A DNA stretch of 11,659 bases from Fodinibius sp050117475 (lineage in GTDB: Bacteria > Bacteroidota > Rhodothermia > Balneolales > Balneolaceae). The stretch covers positions 1-11,659 of the forward strand of contig JASFMR010000102.1 of assembly GCA_050117475.1 (NCBI GenBank), given 5' to 3'. The translations under genes and the position numbers were made by a program. Shown here piece after piece: positions 1 to 7,006 of the stretch (the first letter of the stretch is position 1; each line of letters opens with the position of its first letter). The notes beneath the pieces were generated by a model, which did not search any database, was not told where the DNA came from, and was given only the letters and a program-made list of their open reading frames with translations.

Positions 1-1
1 T

Positions 2-316
2 ACCGACTGGAAAACCGGCAATGAAATAGAAACCGGACAGCAATTTTTGGGAGTCATCATGGGTGACCATACCAAAACGGCTATAAATTGTGTGATCAAT
101 TCCGGCAGCATCTTTGGGGTAAACTGCAATATTTTATCTCGGGATTTTCCTCCCAAATATGTGGAATCATTTAGCTGGGTAGGCTCGAATGTCATTCAAA
201 GATACAATCTGGAAAAAGCATATGAGGCGATGGAGAAAATGATGGCACGCCGCCATGTCTCTTTCACGGAACCCTATGCAAAGTTAATGAAGGGCATCTT
301 CGAAAAAAGCCGATAA
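2..316 (+). CDS. C-terminal end of a GlmU-like sugar-phosphate nucleotidyltransferase/acetyltransferase (5' end outside window)
   Basis: The reading frame is open from the left edge, so this is only the last ~104 residues. They contain a left-handed beta-helix (hexapeptide-repeat) stretch, GVIMGDHTKTAINCVINSGS, then FPPKYVESFSWVG and an alpha-helical tail with MARRHVSFTE. This order (GDHTKT / INS-TG-like turn / FPPK-FSW / MARR) is what I know from the Bacteroidota-type GlmU-like proteins, thought to combine UDP-N-acetylglucosamine diphosphorylase and glucosamine-1-phosphate acetyltransferase activities for cell-wall precursor synthesis in the cytoplasm. The nucleotidyltransferase domain itself is not visible, so the activity is inferred from the tail. 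The gene converges on the minus-strand sugar operon with a 44 bp gap and is probably an unrelated housekeeping gene. A TTG at 47 is in frame but is not a credible start, because the helix fold begins upstream. Confidence 0.75.
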   Translation, partial: TDWKTGNEIETGQQFLGVIMGDHTKTAINCVINSGSIFGVNCNILSRDFPPKYVESFSWVGSNVIQRYNLEKAYEAMEKMMARRHVSFTEPYAKLMKGIFEKSR

Positions 317-321
317 AATAA

Positions 322-339
322 ATATTGCTGATATTGCTG
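322..339. repeat. Perfect 9-bp tandem duplication between convergent genes
   Basis: ATATTGCTG occurs twice back to back in the 44-bp gap between the GlmU-like gene and the DASS gene. No GC-rich stem followed by a T-run, which would mark a rho-independent terminator, was found in this gap on either strand. The only nearby inverted repeat is a 5-bp GATAA/TTATC pair at 349-365 that overlaps the DASS stop codon. The duplication is probably a simple slippage product. Confidence 0.5.
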
Positions 340-360
340 TTCCATCGTGATAAAAGACCG

Positions 361-1836
361 TTATCCGGCCCAAGAGGGAAGAACCCCCACTTTAACTCCG
401 AACACATAGCTTATCAGGGAAAAGGCAAAAATTGTCAGAAGGATGATAAATGTAAAATTTAACCAGAGACCGGCTTTTGACATTTCGGGGATAGTTATTT
501 TTCCGCTTCCGTAGACAATCGCATTAGGAGGAGTAGCCACCGGCAGCATAAACGCGCAACTAGCCCCCAAGGCTGCGGGAACAGCCAGCATGAGGGGATT
601 TTCTCCCAGACCTATGGCTACTGAAGCCAGTATTGGAAGAAAAGCGGCAGTAGTTGCGGTGTTACTTGTCATTTCCGTCAGAAAGACGATCAACAAAACT
701 ACCAGTCCCACCAAGAGCAGTATGGGCCATCCGCCAATAACGCTTACCCCCTGCCCGATCCATTTAGCCAGCCCCGTACTGCTAATTGCCGAAGCGAGGC
801 TTAACCCGCCGCCAAACAAGATTAGTACTCCCCAAGGCAACTTTTTTGTATCGGACCATGAAAGGATAAATTCCCCCTGCTTTAGGTTAGAAGGAATGAT
901 AAAAAGAACAACAGCTGCACCGATCGCAATTCCAGCATCCGTCAGCCCCGGTATCATGGAGGTCAATAGCGGACGAAATATCCATAGCGCTGCGGTGCAA
1001 CAAAAAACGACAGCTACTTTCTTTTCCTGACTGCTGATCGGTCCCAATTCGGCCAATTCTTTTTCGATAAGCTCTCTTCCACCCGGCAAGTGTTTCAGTT
1101 TTATAGGATAAATCACTTTTGTCAGCAGCCAATACATCAATGGAAGCGATACCAGCATTAATGGCACTCCAACCATCATCCATTGCGTAAATCCAATTTC
1201 AAAACCATAATTTTCCTTCATAAATCCCGCCAAAAGAGCATTTGGAGGCGTTCCAATCAACGTTCCCATCCCTCCGATGTTACAGGCATAAGCAATGCTC
1301 AGAACCAGTACTATTTCAAAATTAACTTTATCGGAAGTATCTTTTTGGTTCGAGACCAAGTTAAGTATTGATAATCCGATAGGGAGCATCATTAATGCTG
1401 TGGCGGTATTGCTCACCCACATGCTGATAAAAGCCGATGAAATAATAAATCCTAAGATGATAGAAGAAGGTTTTACGCCAACAAAACTAACGATATTCAG
1501 GGCAATTCGTCGGTGCAAGTCCCAACGCTCCATGGCCAGGGCAATGACAAATCCTCCCATAAACAGAAAAATGAGTGGGTTGGCGTAAGGCGCCGTAGCT
1601 TTATCAATATCTACAATACCTAATACCGGCATTAACACAATCGGTAGCAGAGCCGTAGCTGCGATGGGGAGGGTCTCGGTAATCCACCAAACGCCCATCA
1701 AAGTAGCAACGGCTGCAACATGCCATGCGGGCAGGGGCAGGCCGGTAGGAGGAGGGATAGCTATTAAAATCCCAAACAGGATGATTCCCAAGGAAAATCC
1801 GATTTTCTTTCGCAAGCTTATAACTGATTTAGACAT
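361..1836 (-). CDS. DASS/SLC13-family sodium-coupled anion (dicarboxylate-type) transporter
   Basis: This 491-residue, strongly hydrophobic inner-membrane protein has the internal duplication typical of the divalent anion:Na+ symporter family. Both SNT motifs are present: VSNTA with SNT at residues 142-144, and TSNTA with SNT at 391-393. Each is followed by its partner loop, GTPPN at 195-199 and ATPPN at 434-438. In the VcINDY/CitT branch these elements form the two sodium sites and the carboxylate-binding site, so sodium-driven movement of a C4-C6 dicarboxylate is the family-based expectation; sulfate or another anion cannot be excluded. The length matches intact bacterial members. The ATG at 1836 lies 21 bp after the ROK stop codon, with only a weak AAGTGA as a possible ribosome site. 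It is the last gene of the run, and its presence in a glycan operon suggests transport of an acidic breakdown product (inference). Confidence 0.9.
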   Translation of the reverse strand: MSKSVISLRKKIGFSLGIILFGILIAIPPPTGLPLPAWHVAAVATLMGVWWITETLPIAATALLPIVLMPVLGIVDIDKATAPYANPLIFLFMGGFVIALAMERWDLHRRIALNIVSFVGVKPSSIILGFIISSAFISMWVSNTATALMMLPIGLSILNLVSNQKDTSDKVNFEIVLVLSIAYACNIGGMGTLIGTPPNALLAGFMKENYGFEIGFTQWMMVGVPLMLVSLPLMYWLLTKVIYPIKLKHLPGGRELIEKELAELGPISSQEKKVAVVFCCTAALWIFRPLLTSMIPGLTDAGIAIGAAVVLFIIPSNLKQGEFILSWSDTKKLPWGVLILFGGGLSLASAISSTGLAKWIGQGVSVIGGWPILLLVGLVVLLIVFLTEMTSNTATTAAFLPILASVAIGLGENPLMLAVPAALGASCAFMLPVATPPNAIVYGSGKITIPEMSKAGLWLNFTFIILLTIFAFSLISYVFGVKVGVLPSWAG

Positions 1837-1839
1837 ACG

Positions 1840-1858
1840 ATCACTTATTTTTTGTGAT
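1840..1858. promoter_or_regulatory. Small inverted repeat between ROK stop and DASS start
   Basis: ATCAC and GTGAT are separated by a 9-nt T-rich spacer, just upstream of the DASS ATG and touching the ROK stop codon. In the transcript this could form a weak 5-bp hairpin close to the DASS translation start, or it could be chance in AT-rich sequence. It is too short for a confident role. Confidence 0.25.
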
Positions 1859-2712
1859 TACTTAGCCTGCTGATCTAAGGCCAGAGCCGCTGCTCCCAGT
1901 ATAGCGATATGTTTTTGATCTGAAATTTTAATCTCAAGCTTTTCAAGACTTTTGGGAAAACCAAAATCCTGTATTTCTTTCATCATAGCATCTTTAAACA
2001 AAGGATAGGCCTGACTGATGGAACCCCCTAAAATTATTATCTCCGGATCATACATATACAGGATTGTCTTCATTGCCATGCCCACATGATGGCCAAATTT
2101 TTTATAAGCTTCCAGCGCCTCTTCTTTACCGGCTTTTGCCTGCTCATAAACGACGGTCCCATCCTTGTCATACGCTCTTTCGAAAAATTGTCCCGATGTA
2201 TAATGTTCCATGATAGAGCCTTTATAGGGGACCATCCCGATTTCACCGGCCCCGCAGTTTGGTCCGGAGTACAATCGCCCATCCAACACAACACCGCTTC
2301 CCATTCCAGAGCCAATAGTTACGCCTATTACGGAGTTATAGCCCTTCGCTTTGCCAAAGTATTTTTCACCAATCGCAAAACAGTTGGCATCATTGTTTAT
2401 ATAAACAGGAATATCGAATTCATCTTCTAATATCTCTTTAAGATGCACCTCCTTCCATGATGGGATATTCACCACATCATAGACGATCCCTTTTTCTACA
2501 TCTACAACACTCGGAACCCCAACGCCGATGCTTTCGGTATGAACGGTTAAAATTTCATCAATGCAATCGATAATCTGCGCAATGATAGGGTCCACGCCTC
2601 CCGAATGGTCGATGGCAACCGTTTTAATAGTTTGAAGCTGCTCATCTTCAACCAAACCGGCACGGAGATTTGTAGCTCCCATGTCGACACCAATCAAATT
2701 TGTCTTAGCCAA
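1858..2712 (-). CDS. ROK-family sugar kinase (glucokinase-like), zinc-motif variant
   Basis: This 284-residue cytoplasmic protein has an ASKHA/ROK fold. The phosphate-1 loop is GVDMGATNLRAGLV (8-21), followed by GVGVPSVVD (63-71), the catalytic motif NNDAN with Asp108, the phosphate-2 segment GVTIGSGMGSG (130-140) and the adenosine-region ILGGS (227-231). Such kinases phosphorylate glucose, N-acetylglucosamine, mannose, allose or fructose at the expense of ATP. No DNA-binding helix-turn-helix precedes the kinase, so it is an enzyme rather than an NagC/Mlc-type repressor. The usual zinc motif is absent: the ROK glutamate region reads GAGEIGM (154-160), without the flanking histidine, and the CxCGxxGCxE block is missing. 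The start is TTG, backed by GAGGA six bases upstream and an in-frame stop shortly before. It lies 80 bp after the lyase-like gene and 21 bp before DASS. The substrate is not determined. Confidence 0.88.
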   Translation of the reverse strand: MAKTNLIGVDMGATNLRAGLVEDEQLQTIKTVAIDHSGGVDPIIAQIIDCIDEILTVHTESIGVGVPSVVDVEKGIVYDVVNIPSWKEVHLKEILEDEFDIPVYINNDANCFAIGEKYFGKAKGYNSVIGVTIGSGMGSGVVLDGRLYSGPNCGAGEIGMVPYKGSIMEHYTSGQFFERAYDKDGTVVYEQAKAGKEEALEAYKKFGHHVGMAMKTILYMYDPEIIILGGSISQAYPLFKDAMMKEIQDFGFPKSLEKLEIKISDQKHIAILGAAALALDQQAK

Positions 2713-2718
2713 TACTGT

Positions 2719-2723
2719 TCCTC
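2719..2723 (-). promoter_or_regulatory. Shine-Dalgarno (GAGGA) for the ROK kinase TTG start
   Basis: On the minus strand GAGGA stands six bases before TTG at 2712. An in-frame TAA at 2731-2733 closes the frame upstream, and the glycine-rich phosphate loop begins seven codons after the TTG. Together these fix a TTG start. Confidence 0.7.
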
Positions 2724-2755
2724 GCAGTTTTTAGCGTTAACCTTCTGATATCCGC

Positions 2756-2776
2756 GAGCTCCCAAGACTGGAGCCC
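2756..2776. promoter_or_regulatory. Stem-loop between lyase-like gene and ROK kinase
   Basis: In the minus-strand transcript GGGCTCC pairs with GGAGCTC around a 7-nt loop (AGTCTTG), giving seven pairs including one G-U. No U-tract follows, so it is not a classical terminator. It could act as an RNA-stability or processing element that tunes expression of the kinase relative to the upstream genes. Confidence 0.35.
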
Positions 2777-2792
2777 ATTATTTTATATTTAA

Positions 2793-5534
2793 TTATTTTG
2801 CGGGCTGTTGCTCCTGTTCCAAAAAATAGATCAAATAGGGAATATTATAAGCATGAGTCCAGCCAAAGACACGCATACCACCGGTAATGGCCCAAATAGG
2901 TTTGTCTCCCCGCTGCTCGAAGCGGTCTGCTTTGGCCGGTAGATTGCTGGTATTATCTAATGCATCTTCCAACGATTTCTGTGTTGCATAACTGTCAAAA
3001 GATTTAGGTAAGGCATCAGTTCTCAAGACTTGCGCGCGATGCAATGCTTCATCGAAGAAACTTCGCTCATGCGTATATTTATAACCAAGAATTAAACCGT
3101 GGATGCTTGAAAGATATGATTCATACGAGTGATCCAGGGGCGGCACATCCCGCAGACGACGAGCATTTTCAACGATGGCCGCTTTTACATCGGGATGGTC
3201 CCCCATGTTTGTCAGATATAAGTCGAGCCCTTGCGAGGCATACACTTGCGAATAACCATAGCGATGAATGACCAATCCACCTCCCTGCGGCTGTTGCAAT
3301 CGCAGCATCTTTTTAACTCGTTTGTTAAGCTCTTCTTTGTAGGCTTCTTTTTTAGTAGCATCATATACCCAATCCAGGTTCCAGACCGAGAGATATAATC
3401 TTCGACCGGTAGTGCCATGTTTTCCCCACGGCCGACGCAAATACAAGTTGACGGCATCTTTAGCTACATCCAGTGCACGATGATCTCCCGTCAAATAATA
3501 GCTGTTAACCCATCCCGGAACCCACACATGTGCGCTCAACATCGCAATCCAATGCTGGGTCGCGTGTCGACGTCCCATGCCCAAATAAGGCGTTGCCGGT
3601 GGCTCTTTGGTAGATTTCCAATAATCCAGCGCTGAATTGGAATTTCCGATATAATGCGGACCGCGAGGCCAGTGCACCTGACCAACATCCATAGTATGAC
3701 GACTTGCCGCCTGAGCCTGTAAGTAAGTATCACGATTACCGGTGCGGACAAACTCCAGCCACCACATATAATCCTGGGCCGGTTCATTTTCGCTCCAGGT
3801 ATACCACTCATCATTAAAGAAATAAGCCGGCATATCTCCATAGTCAAACATCCCATACCATGGCTCCCAGTTCTGGTTAAAAAGCATCCATTTGTATTTA
3901 TAGGTCAAGCCACGTTCAAATTCCTGGTGGTCATTATCAGCCGTGGCGATAAGTCCATATACCTTGCTGTCGGCATACCATTGGGGATTCGCATGTGCCA
4001 CGGGCGGATCCAAAAAGTAGTTCATCGTATTTTCAATATCACTTCTGGACAAGCCGGAATTGTGAAAATTATAGACCAATTCGGTGGTCTTCGCCAAACC
4101 CGGAGCAAAATTATCCAACATGCCCTCGGTAATTTTGTCGTTGTAACGTGCAAAGCTCATCGGCTCCACATTTGGGGACCAGCCATAGGCGTGCATCAAG
4201 CTATCTTTCGAATCCAAAGCAATTTCCTTCGGATATTCCTGGAAAAAATTGCGAATCCCTACACTGATACCACGTTTATCACTACTCACATCCATCCAGC
4301 CATCAGCCTTTTGACTTTCTGCTCGTTGATTCCCATTCACCGAGACCGAGGCTTTATAACCATTAATTCGTTTTTCAACTGATGAATTGGGGAGGGGGGG
4401 CATTCGAGTGGGATCAGGCCCGGTCTGCAGTACAGCCAGCTTTTGCTTACCATTAACGGTCGTTTCAAAATATTTTTGGGATCCTGTTTCCCACCAATTT
4501 CCACTTCGGTAGGATGTTATATAATGAAGCGGGCCTTTCAGATTATACTTTAAATTCAACCCTGTTTGAGCGATGCGGTCATTAGGCTTCGTCCATCCCG
4601 GATCATGAATCGCCTCGAGGGAATCCTCATCGATAATCGTGGTATCAGCCGTGGTGGCTATAAGAGCATGCTCTCCGACTACCGGCTTATGCTTATCGGG
4701 AACACCGGTGTAAACCAACGTATTCAGAACACGAACAAACGACTTGCCGGCATAAACGTGAATACGCATCACAAATGGAGCATCATTATTATCTTCGCGA
4801 GAATAGTGGTAGATTCCCTCCACGCGCAGAATAACGTGTAGCGGTCCAGATCCTCGTTCTTCTGTCATATATGTAACCTCCGCCTTGGAAGGGTCAATTC
4901 CATTATCATCCAAAATATCGAGAAATGCTCCTCTGCCATTTCCCGGAGAATGGGCTATCACATCCTGGTCATCAAAACCATCCCCCCCCTGATCCAGCTG
5001 AACATCATCCAAAAAACCACCCGGGCCGTTGTGAATTTTAAACTTCAACTTTCCGGTGTTCACTTGTACCGAACCAAAGCGGATCCACTGGTTAATAACA
5101 GTAATCTTATCCCCGGTAATGGGTGCACGACGTACATCCGGACCGTATTCGACCGTATATTTACCTTCCCCGTTGGCGAATATAAAAACCCAGATCCATT
5201 TTACGCTATGATCAGCCGGCTCCCAAGTAGTCACTTGCGTAATTTGGGAAGGTATTTCATTCCCTTTACTGTCCAGAACCCTAACGTGATCCGGTGAGTC
5301 AAGTGCTCCTTTGGGGAATGGTAAGCCAAAAGTTAAGGGAGCCCCCACCTGGGATTTTTCAACTGAGATAGGTATATGACCGGGGCCGGCTGCCATTACT
5401 TTGGCCGGTGCAAGTATTATTGTAACTAAAATAACCGAGAGCCATATGGTCAATCTAAAATTTACGGGAGTAAAATGCCGAACGTTTGATTTTCGAGCCA
5501 CTAAACCAGCCATACCATGATCTTTAGAATTCAT
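2793..5534 (-). CDS. Exported PcRGLX/YetA-like protein, putative exo-acting polysaccharide lyase
   Basis: Read from ATG at 5534 this is 913 residues. A basic N-terminus and hydrophobic core (28-42) lead to VMAA (46-49), a signal peptidase I site; there is no lipobox cysteine, so a periplasmic soluble protein is likely. Next comes a RIFT-barrel-like domain (about 53-130), with GLPFPKG and WEPADHSVKW (104-113), matching the N-terminus of the PcRGLX/YetA family. A beta-rich central region with the acidic DQGGDGFDDQ (181-190) follows. From about 510 there is a Trp/Tyr-rich helical region fitting an alpha/alpha toroid, with WEPWYGMFDYGD (556-567), HWPRGPHY (621-628), GRRHATQHW (654-662) and YYLTGD (679-684). 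Penicillium PcRGLX (PL26) is an exo-rhamnogalacturonan lyase; the exact substrate here is inference. The longer frame begins with TTG at 5564 and has ATG at 5555, neither with a ribosome site, whereas GGTGGT precedes ATG 5534. I found no cysteine. Confidence 0.8.
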   Translation of the reverse strand: MNSKDHGMAGLVARKSNVRHFTPVNFRLTIWLSVILVTIILAPAKVMAAGPGHIPISVEKSQVGAPLTFGLPFPKGALDSPDHVRVLDSKGNEIPSQITQVTTWEPADHSVKWIWVFIFANGEGKYTVEYGPDVRRAPITGDKITVINQWIRFGSVQVNTGKLKFKIHNGPGGFLDDVQLDQGGDGFDDQDVIAHSPGNGRGAFLDILDDNGIDPSKAEVTYMTEERGSGPLHVILRVEGIYHYSREDNNDAPFVMRIHVYAGKSFVRVLNTLVYTGVPDKHKPVVGEHALIATTADTTIIDEDSLEAIHDPGWTKPNDRIAQTGLNLKYNLKGPLHYITSYRSGNWWETGSQKYFETTVNGKQKLAVLQTGPDPTRMPPLPNSSVEKRINGYKASVSVNGNQRAESQKADGWMDVSSDKRGISVGIRNFFQEYPKEIALDSKDSLMHAYGWSPNVEPMSFARYNDKITEGMLDNFAPGLAKTTELVYNFHNSGLSRSDIENTMNYFLDPPVAHANPQWYADSKVYGLIATADNDHQEFERGLTYKYKWMLFNQNWEPWYGMFDYGDMPAYFFNDEWYTWSENEPAQDYMWWLEFVRTGNRDTYLQAQAASRHTMDVGQVHWPRGPHYIGNSNSALDYWKSTKEPPATPYLGMGRRHATQHWIAMLSAHVWVPGWVNSYYLTGDHRALDVAKDAVNLYLRRPWGKHGTTGRRLYLSVWNLDWVYDATKKEAYKEELNKRVKKMLRLQQPQGGGLVIHRYGYSQVYASQGLDLYLTNMGDHPDVKAAIVENARRLRDVPPLDHSYESYLSSIHGLILGYKYTHERSFFDEALHRAQVLRTDALPKSFDSYATQKSLEDALDNTSNLPAKADRFEQRGDKPIWAITGGMRVFGWTHAYNIPYLIYFLEQEQQPAK
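4982..4989 (-). repeat. G8 homopolymer tract inside the lyase-like coding region
   Basis: On the coding strand eight consecutive G residues encode the Gln-Gly-Gly-Asp part of DQGGDG. A second tract, C7 followed by T and C4 on the coding strand, lies at 4389-4400 and encodes MPPLPN. Such runs are slippage-prone in replication and sequencing. The frame is intact here at both. Confidence 0.8.
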
Positions 5535-5613
5535 ATAATAACCACCGATAAACATTTTAAGCAATGCAATTTATTTTCTGGACAGTGTGATTTCATTACC
5601 CAGAGTTTCAGAA

Positions 5614-6870
5614 TTAAACTTTTTCCTTTTGGCCCATACTGATGGTCTTGTTTGTAATAATTGGACGCGCCCAAATCCCAATACTTAGGATGTATCCCAT
5701 CGTGAGATATAAAAAGAACATCCCGAAACGAAGCTCGACCAAGTCGCCCAACCAACCGACAATCAACGGTACAATTGCCCCACCAATAATGCCGGTGACA
5801 AGAATTCCTGAAAATGATCCATGATGCTCTTCCACAGAATTCAATGCCAGTGAGAAGATGACTGGGTACATAACAGAGGCAAAAAACCCAACCAGTGGAA
5901 AAGCAATCAGGGCCACTTCTCCATTTCCAAAGAGAGCGATGCTTAAAGAGATAATGGCCAAAGAAGTAAATCCGATAAGTACATATCGGCTGTCCAATAC
6001 TTTCAATAAAAATAACCCGAGGACTCCACCGGCGGTCATAAATCCCCAAAAACGTGATACTGCCGTTGCTCCGGTCGTCTGAGGATCATAGCCATGATAG
6101 GTCGACAAAAACTGGGATATCCAATTGGCTACACCCTGTTCCGTTCCCACATAGCAGAAAATCCCCAGGAAAAACAGGATGACAATCGGATTTTTCAGTA
6201 GTTCCATATGGGTTTGAAGAGCTCCTACCTCTTCCTCTTCGCTTAGTTCTACTTTTGGAAAACGAGAGAACGCAATAACGACAATCATGATCAGGCAGAT
6301 TATTGTGAACAGCCAATACAAGGAAATCCAAGGCAGGTTTTCGGGAACGATACCGGCCAGGGTTGATAGAATGGGGCCGCTCGGTTGTTCTGTACCCTGC
6401 AAATTAAGTACTAGATAAGAGTACACCATTGGACTTAAGAATGAGGCCAATCCAAAAATGAGTTGCGCCAGGTTTGAGTTAAAAGCGAAATGTTCTTCCC
6501 CGCCGGATACCCTCAGTAAGGGATTGATTACTACCTGAAGCATGGCCATTCCCGAACCGATAAGAAAAAGCGATCCCACAGCGGTCAGATAATTTGGGAA
6601 TAATGCCAATATTAACGCACCGAGGAAAGCAACCATGAAAGCTGCAATCATAATTTTTTTCTCACGGTACTTCTCAATTAAAATTCCGGACGGAATAGAC
6701 ATGACTCCATATGCTATAAAAAAGGAGAAGGGGAGTACTGCGACCAATGTCAGGCTTAAATCAAAACCCTTGATAATATCCGGTATCAAGGGTCCAATAA
6801 TGTTTGTCAGGAATGAAATTACAAAAAATGTGAGTAGGATTAGCCCAACGATATAATAGTTACGTTTCAT
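5614..6870 (-). CDS. FHS-family sugar MFS transporter (FucP/GluP-like)
   Basis: This 418-residue inner-membrane protein has about twelve predicted membrane segments. Fucose-galactose-glucose:H+ symporter features are clear: an Asp in the first-helix loop (LIPD, Asp31), the helix-4 motif LQVVINPLLRVSGGEE (111-126) followed by NLAQ (133-136), and the second-half segment MYPVIFSLAL (334-343) with GIIGGAIVPLIVGWLGD (360-376). E. coli FucP has a glutamate in the helix-4 motif (LETAANP); here it is Gln112, as I recall for glucose/galactose (GluP-type) members. A hexose rather than L-fucose is therefore favoured, tentatively. It probably imports a sugar freed in the periplasm by the downstream lyase-like enzyme. 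The ATG is preceded by AAAGG at a five-base spacing. It lies 136 bp after the SusD gene, across a strong stem-loop, and 79 bp before the preferred lyase start. Confidence 0.9.
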   Translation of the reverse strand: MKRNYYIVGLILLTFFVISFLTNIIGPLIPDIIKGFDLSLTLVAVLPFSFFIAYGVMSIPSGILIEKYREKKIMIAAFMVAFLGALILALFPNYLTAVGSLFLIGSGMAMLQVVINPLLRVSGGEEHFAFNSNLAQLIFGLASFLSPMVYSYLVLNLQGTEQPSGPILSTLAGIVPENLPWISLYWLFTIICLIMIVVIAFSRFPKVELSEEEEVGALQTHMELLKNPIVILFFLGIFCYVGTEQGVANWISQFLSTYHGYDPQTTGATAVSRFWGFMTAGGVLGLFLLKVLDSRYVLIGFTSLAIISLSIALFGNGEVALIAFPLVGFFASVMYPVIFSLALNSVEEHHGSFSGILVTGIIGGAIVPLIVGWLGDLVELRFGMFFLYLTMGYILSIGIWARPIITNKTISMGQKEKV

Positions 6871-6875
6871 AGAAA

Positions 6876-6880
6876 CCTTT
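6876..6880 (-). promoter_or_regulatory. Shine-Dalgarno (AAAGG) for the MFS transporter
   Basis: AAAGG stands five bases before the ATG at 6870 on the minus strand and supports that start. The sequence between it and the upstream hairpin is AT-rich. I could not identify a convincing Bacteroidota-type promoter (TTTG / TAnnTTTG) there. Confidence 0.55.
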
Positions 6881-6945
6881 ATAAGTTATTATTTTAAAAA
6901 AATCGCAATGGCTCATAATATTCTTTACGAGGCAACTTCCCGAAA

Positions 6946-6971
6946 TGGGAGAGGGATTTTCCCCTCTCCCA
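6946..6971 (-). promoter_or_regulatory. Strong intercistronic stem-loop after the SusD gene
   Basis: The minus-strand transcript reads GGGAGAGGG, loop GAAAAT, CCCTCTCCC: nine perfect pairs, extended to ten by a flanking A-T pair. It starts 36 bases after the SusD stop codon. Only ATTTC follows the 3' arm rather than a run of T, so it is at best a leaky terminator. A 3'-end stabiliser or processing hairpin that keeps the susCD-like part of the message more abundant than the distal genes is an equally good reading. Confidence 0.6.
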
Positions 6972-7006
6972 AAAGGAAAGGTCAGTTATCTCCGCTTAAG
7001 GAACTA

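Noticed and set aside
317..360. Possible bidirectional terminator between the two convergent genes.
   Set aside because: Only a 5-bp AT-rich inverted repeat and a 9-bp tandem repeat are present; there is no GC-rich stem with a T-run in either direction.
590..1030. 146-codon open frame on the + strand opposite the DASS gene.
   Set aside because: It lies wholly within the antisense of a strongly conserved transporter, its translation resembles no protein I know, and it has no convincing ribosome site; it is a shadow frame.
1837..1860. The DASS ATG is in the same frame as the ROK stop codon, seven codons later, which could suggest stop readthrough giving a kinase-transporter fusion.
   Set aside because: One gap in three is in frame by chance, the stop is a plain TAA without a known readthrough context, and both proteins have complete, normal ends.
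3927..4382. 151-codon + strand frame inside the lyase-like gene.
   Set aside because: It is antisense to conserved coding sequence, with no ribosome site, no domain and no neighbours on that strand.
5531..6049. 172-codon open frame on the minus strand overlapping the MFS gene in another frame.
   Set aside because: The MFS frame is conserved along its full length and the alternative translation is rich in Cys, Trp and His without any recognisable domain, as expected for an out-of-frame shadow.
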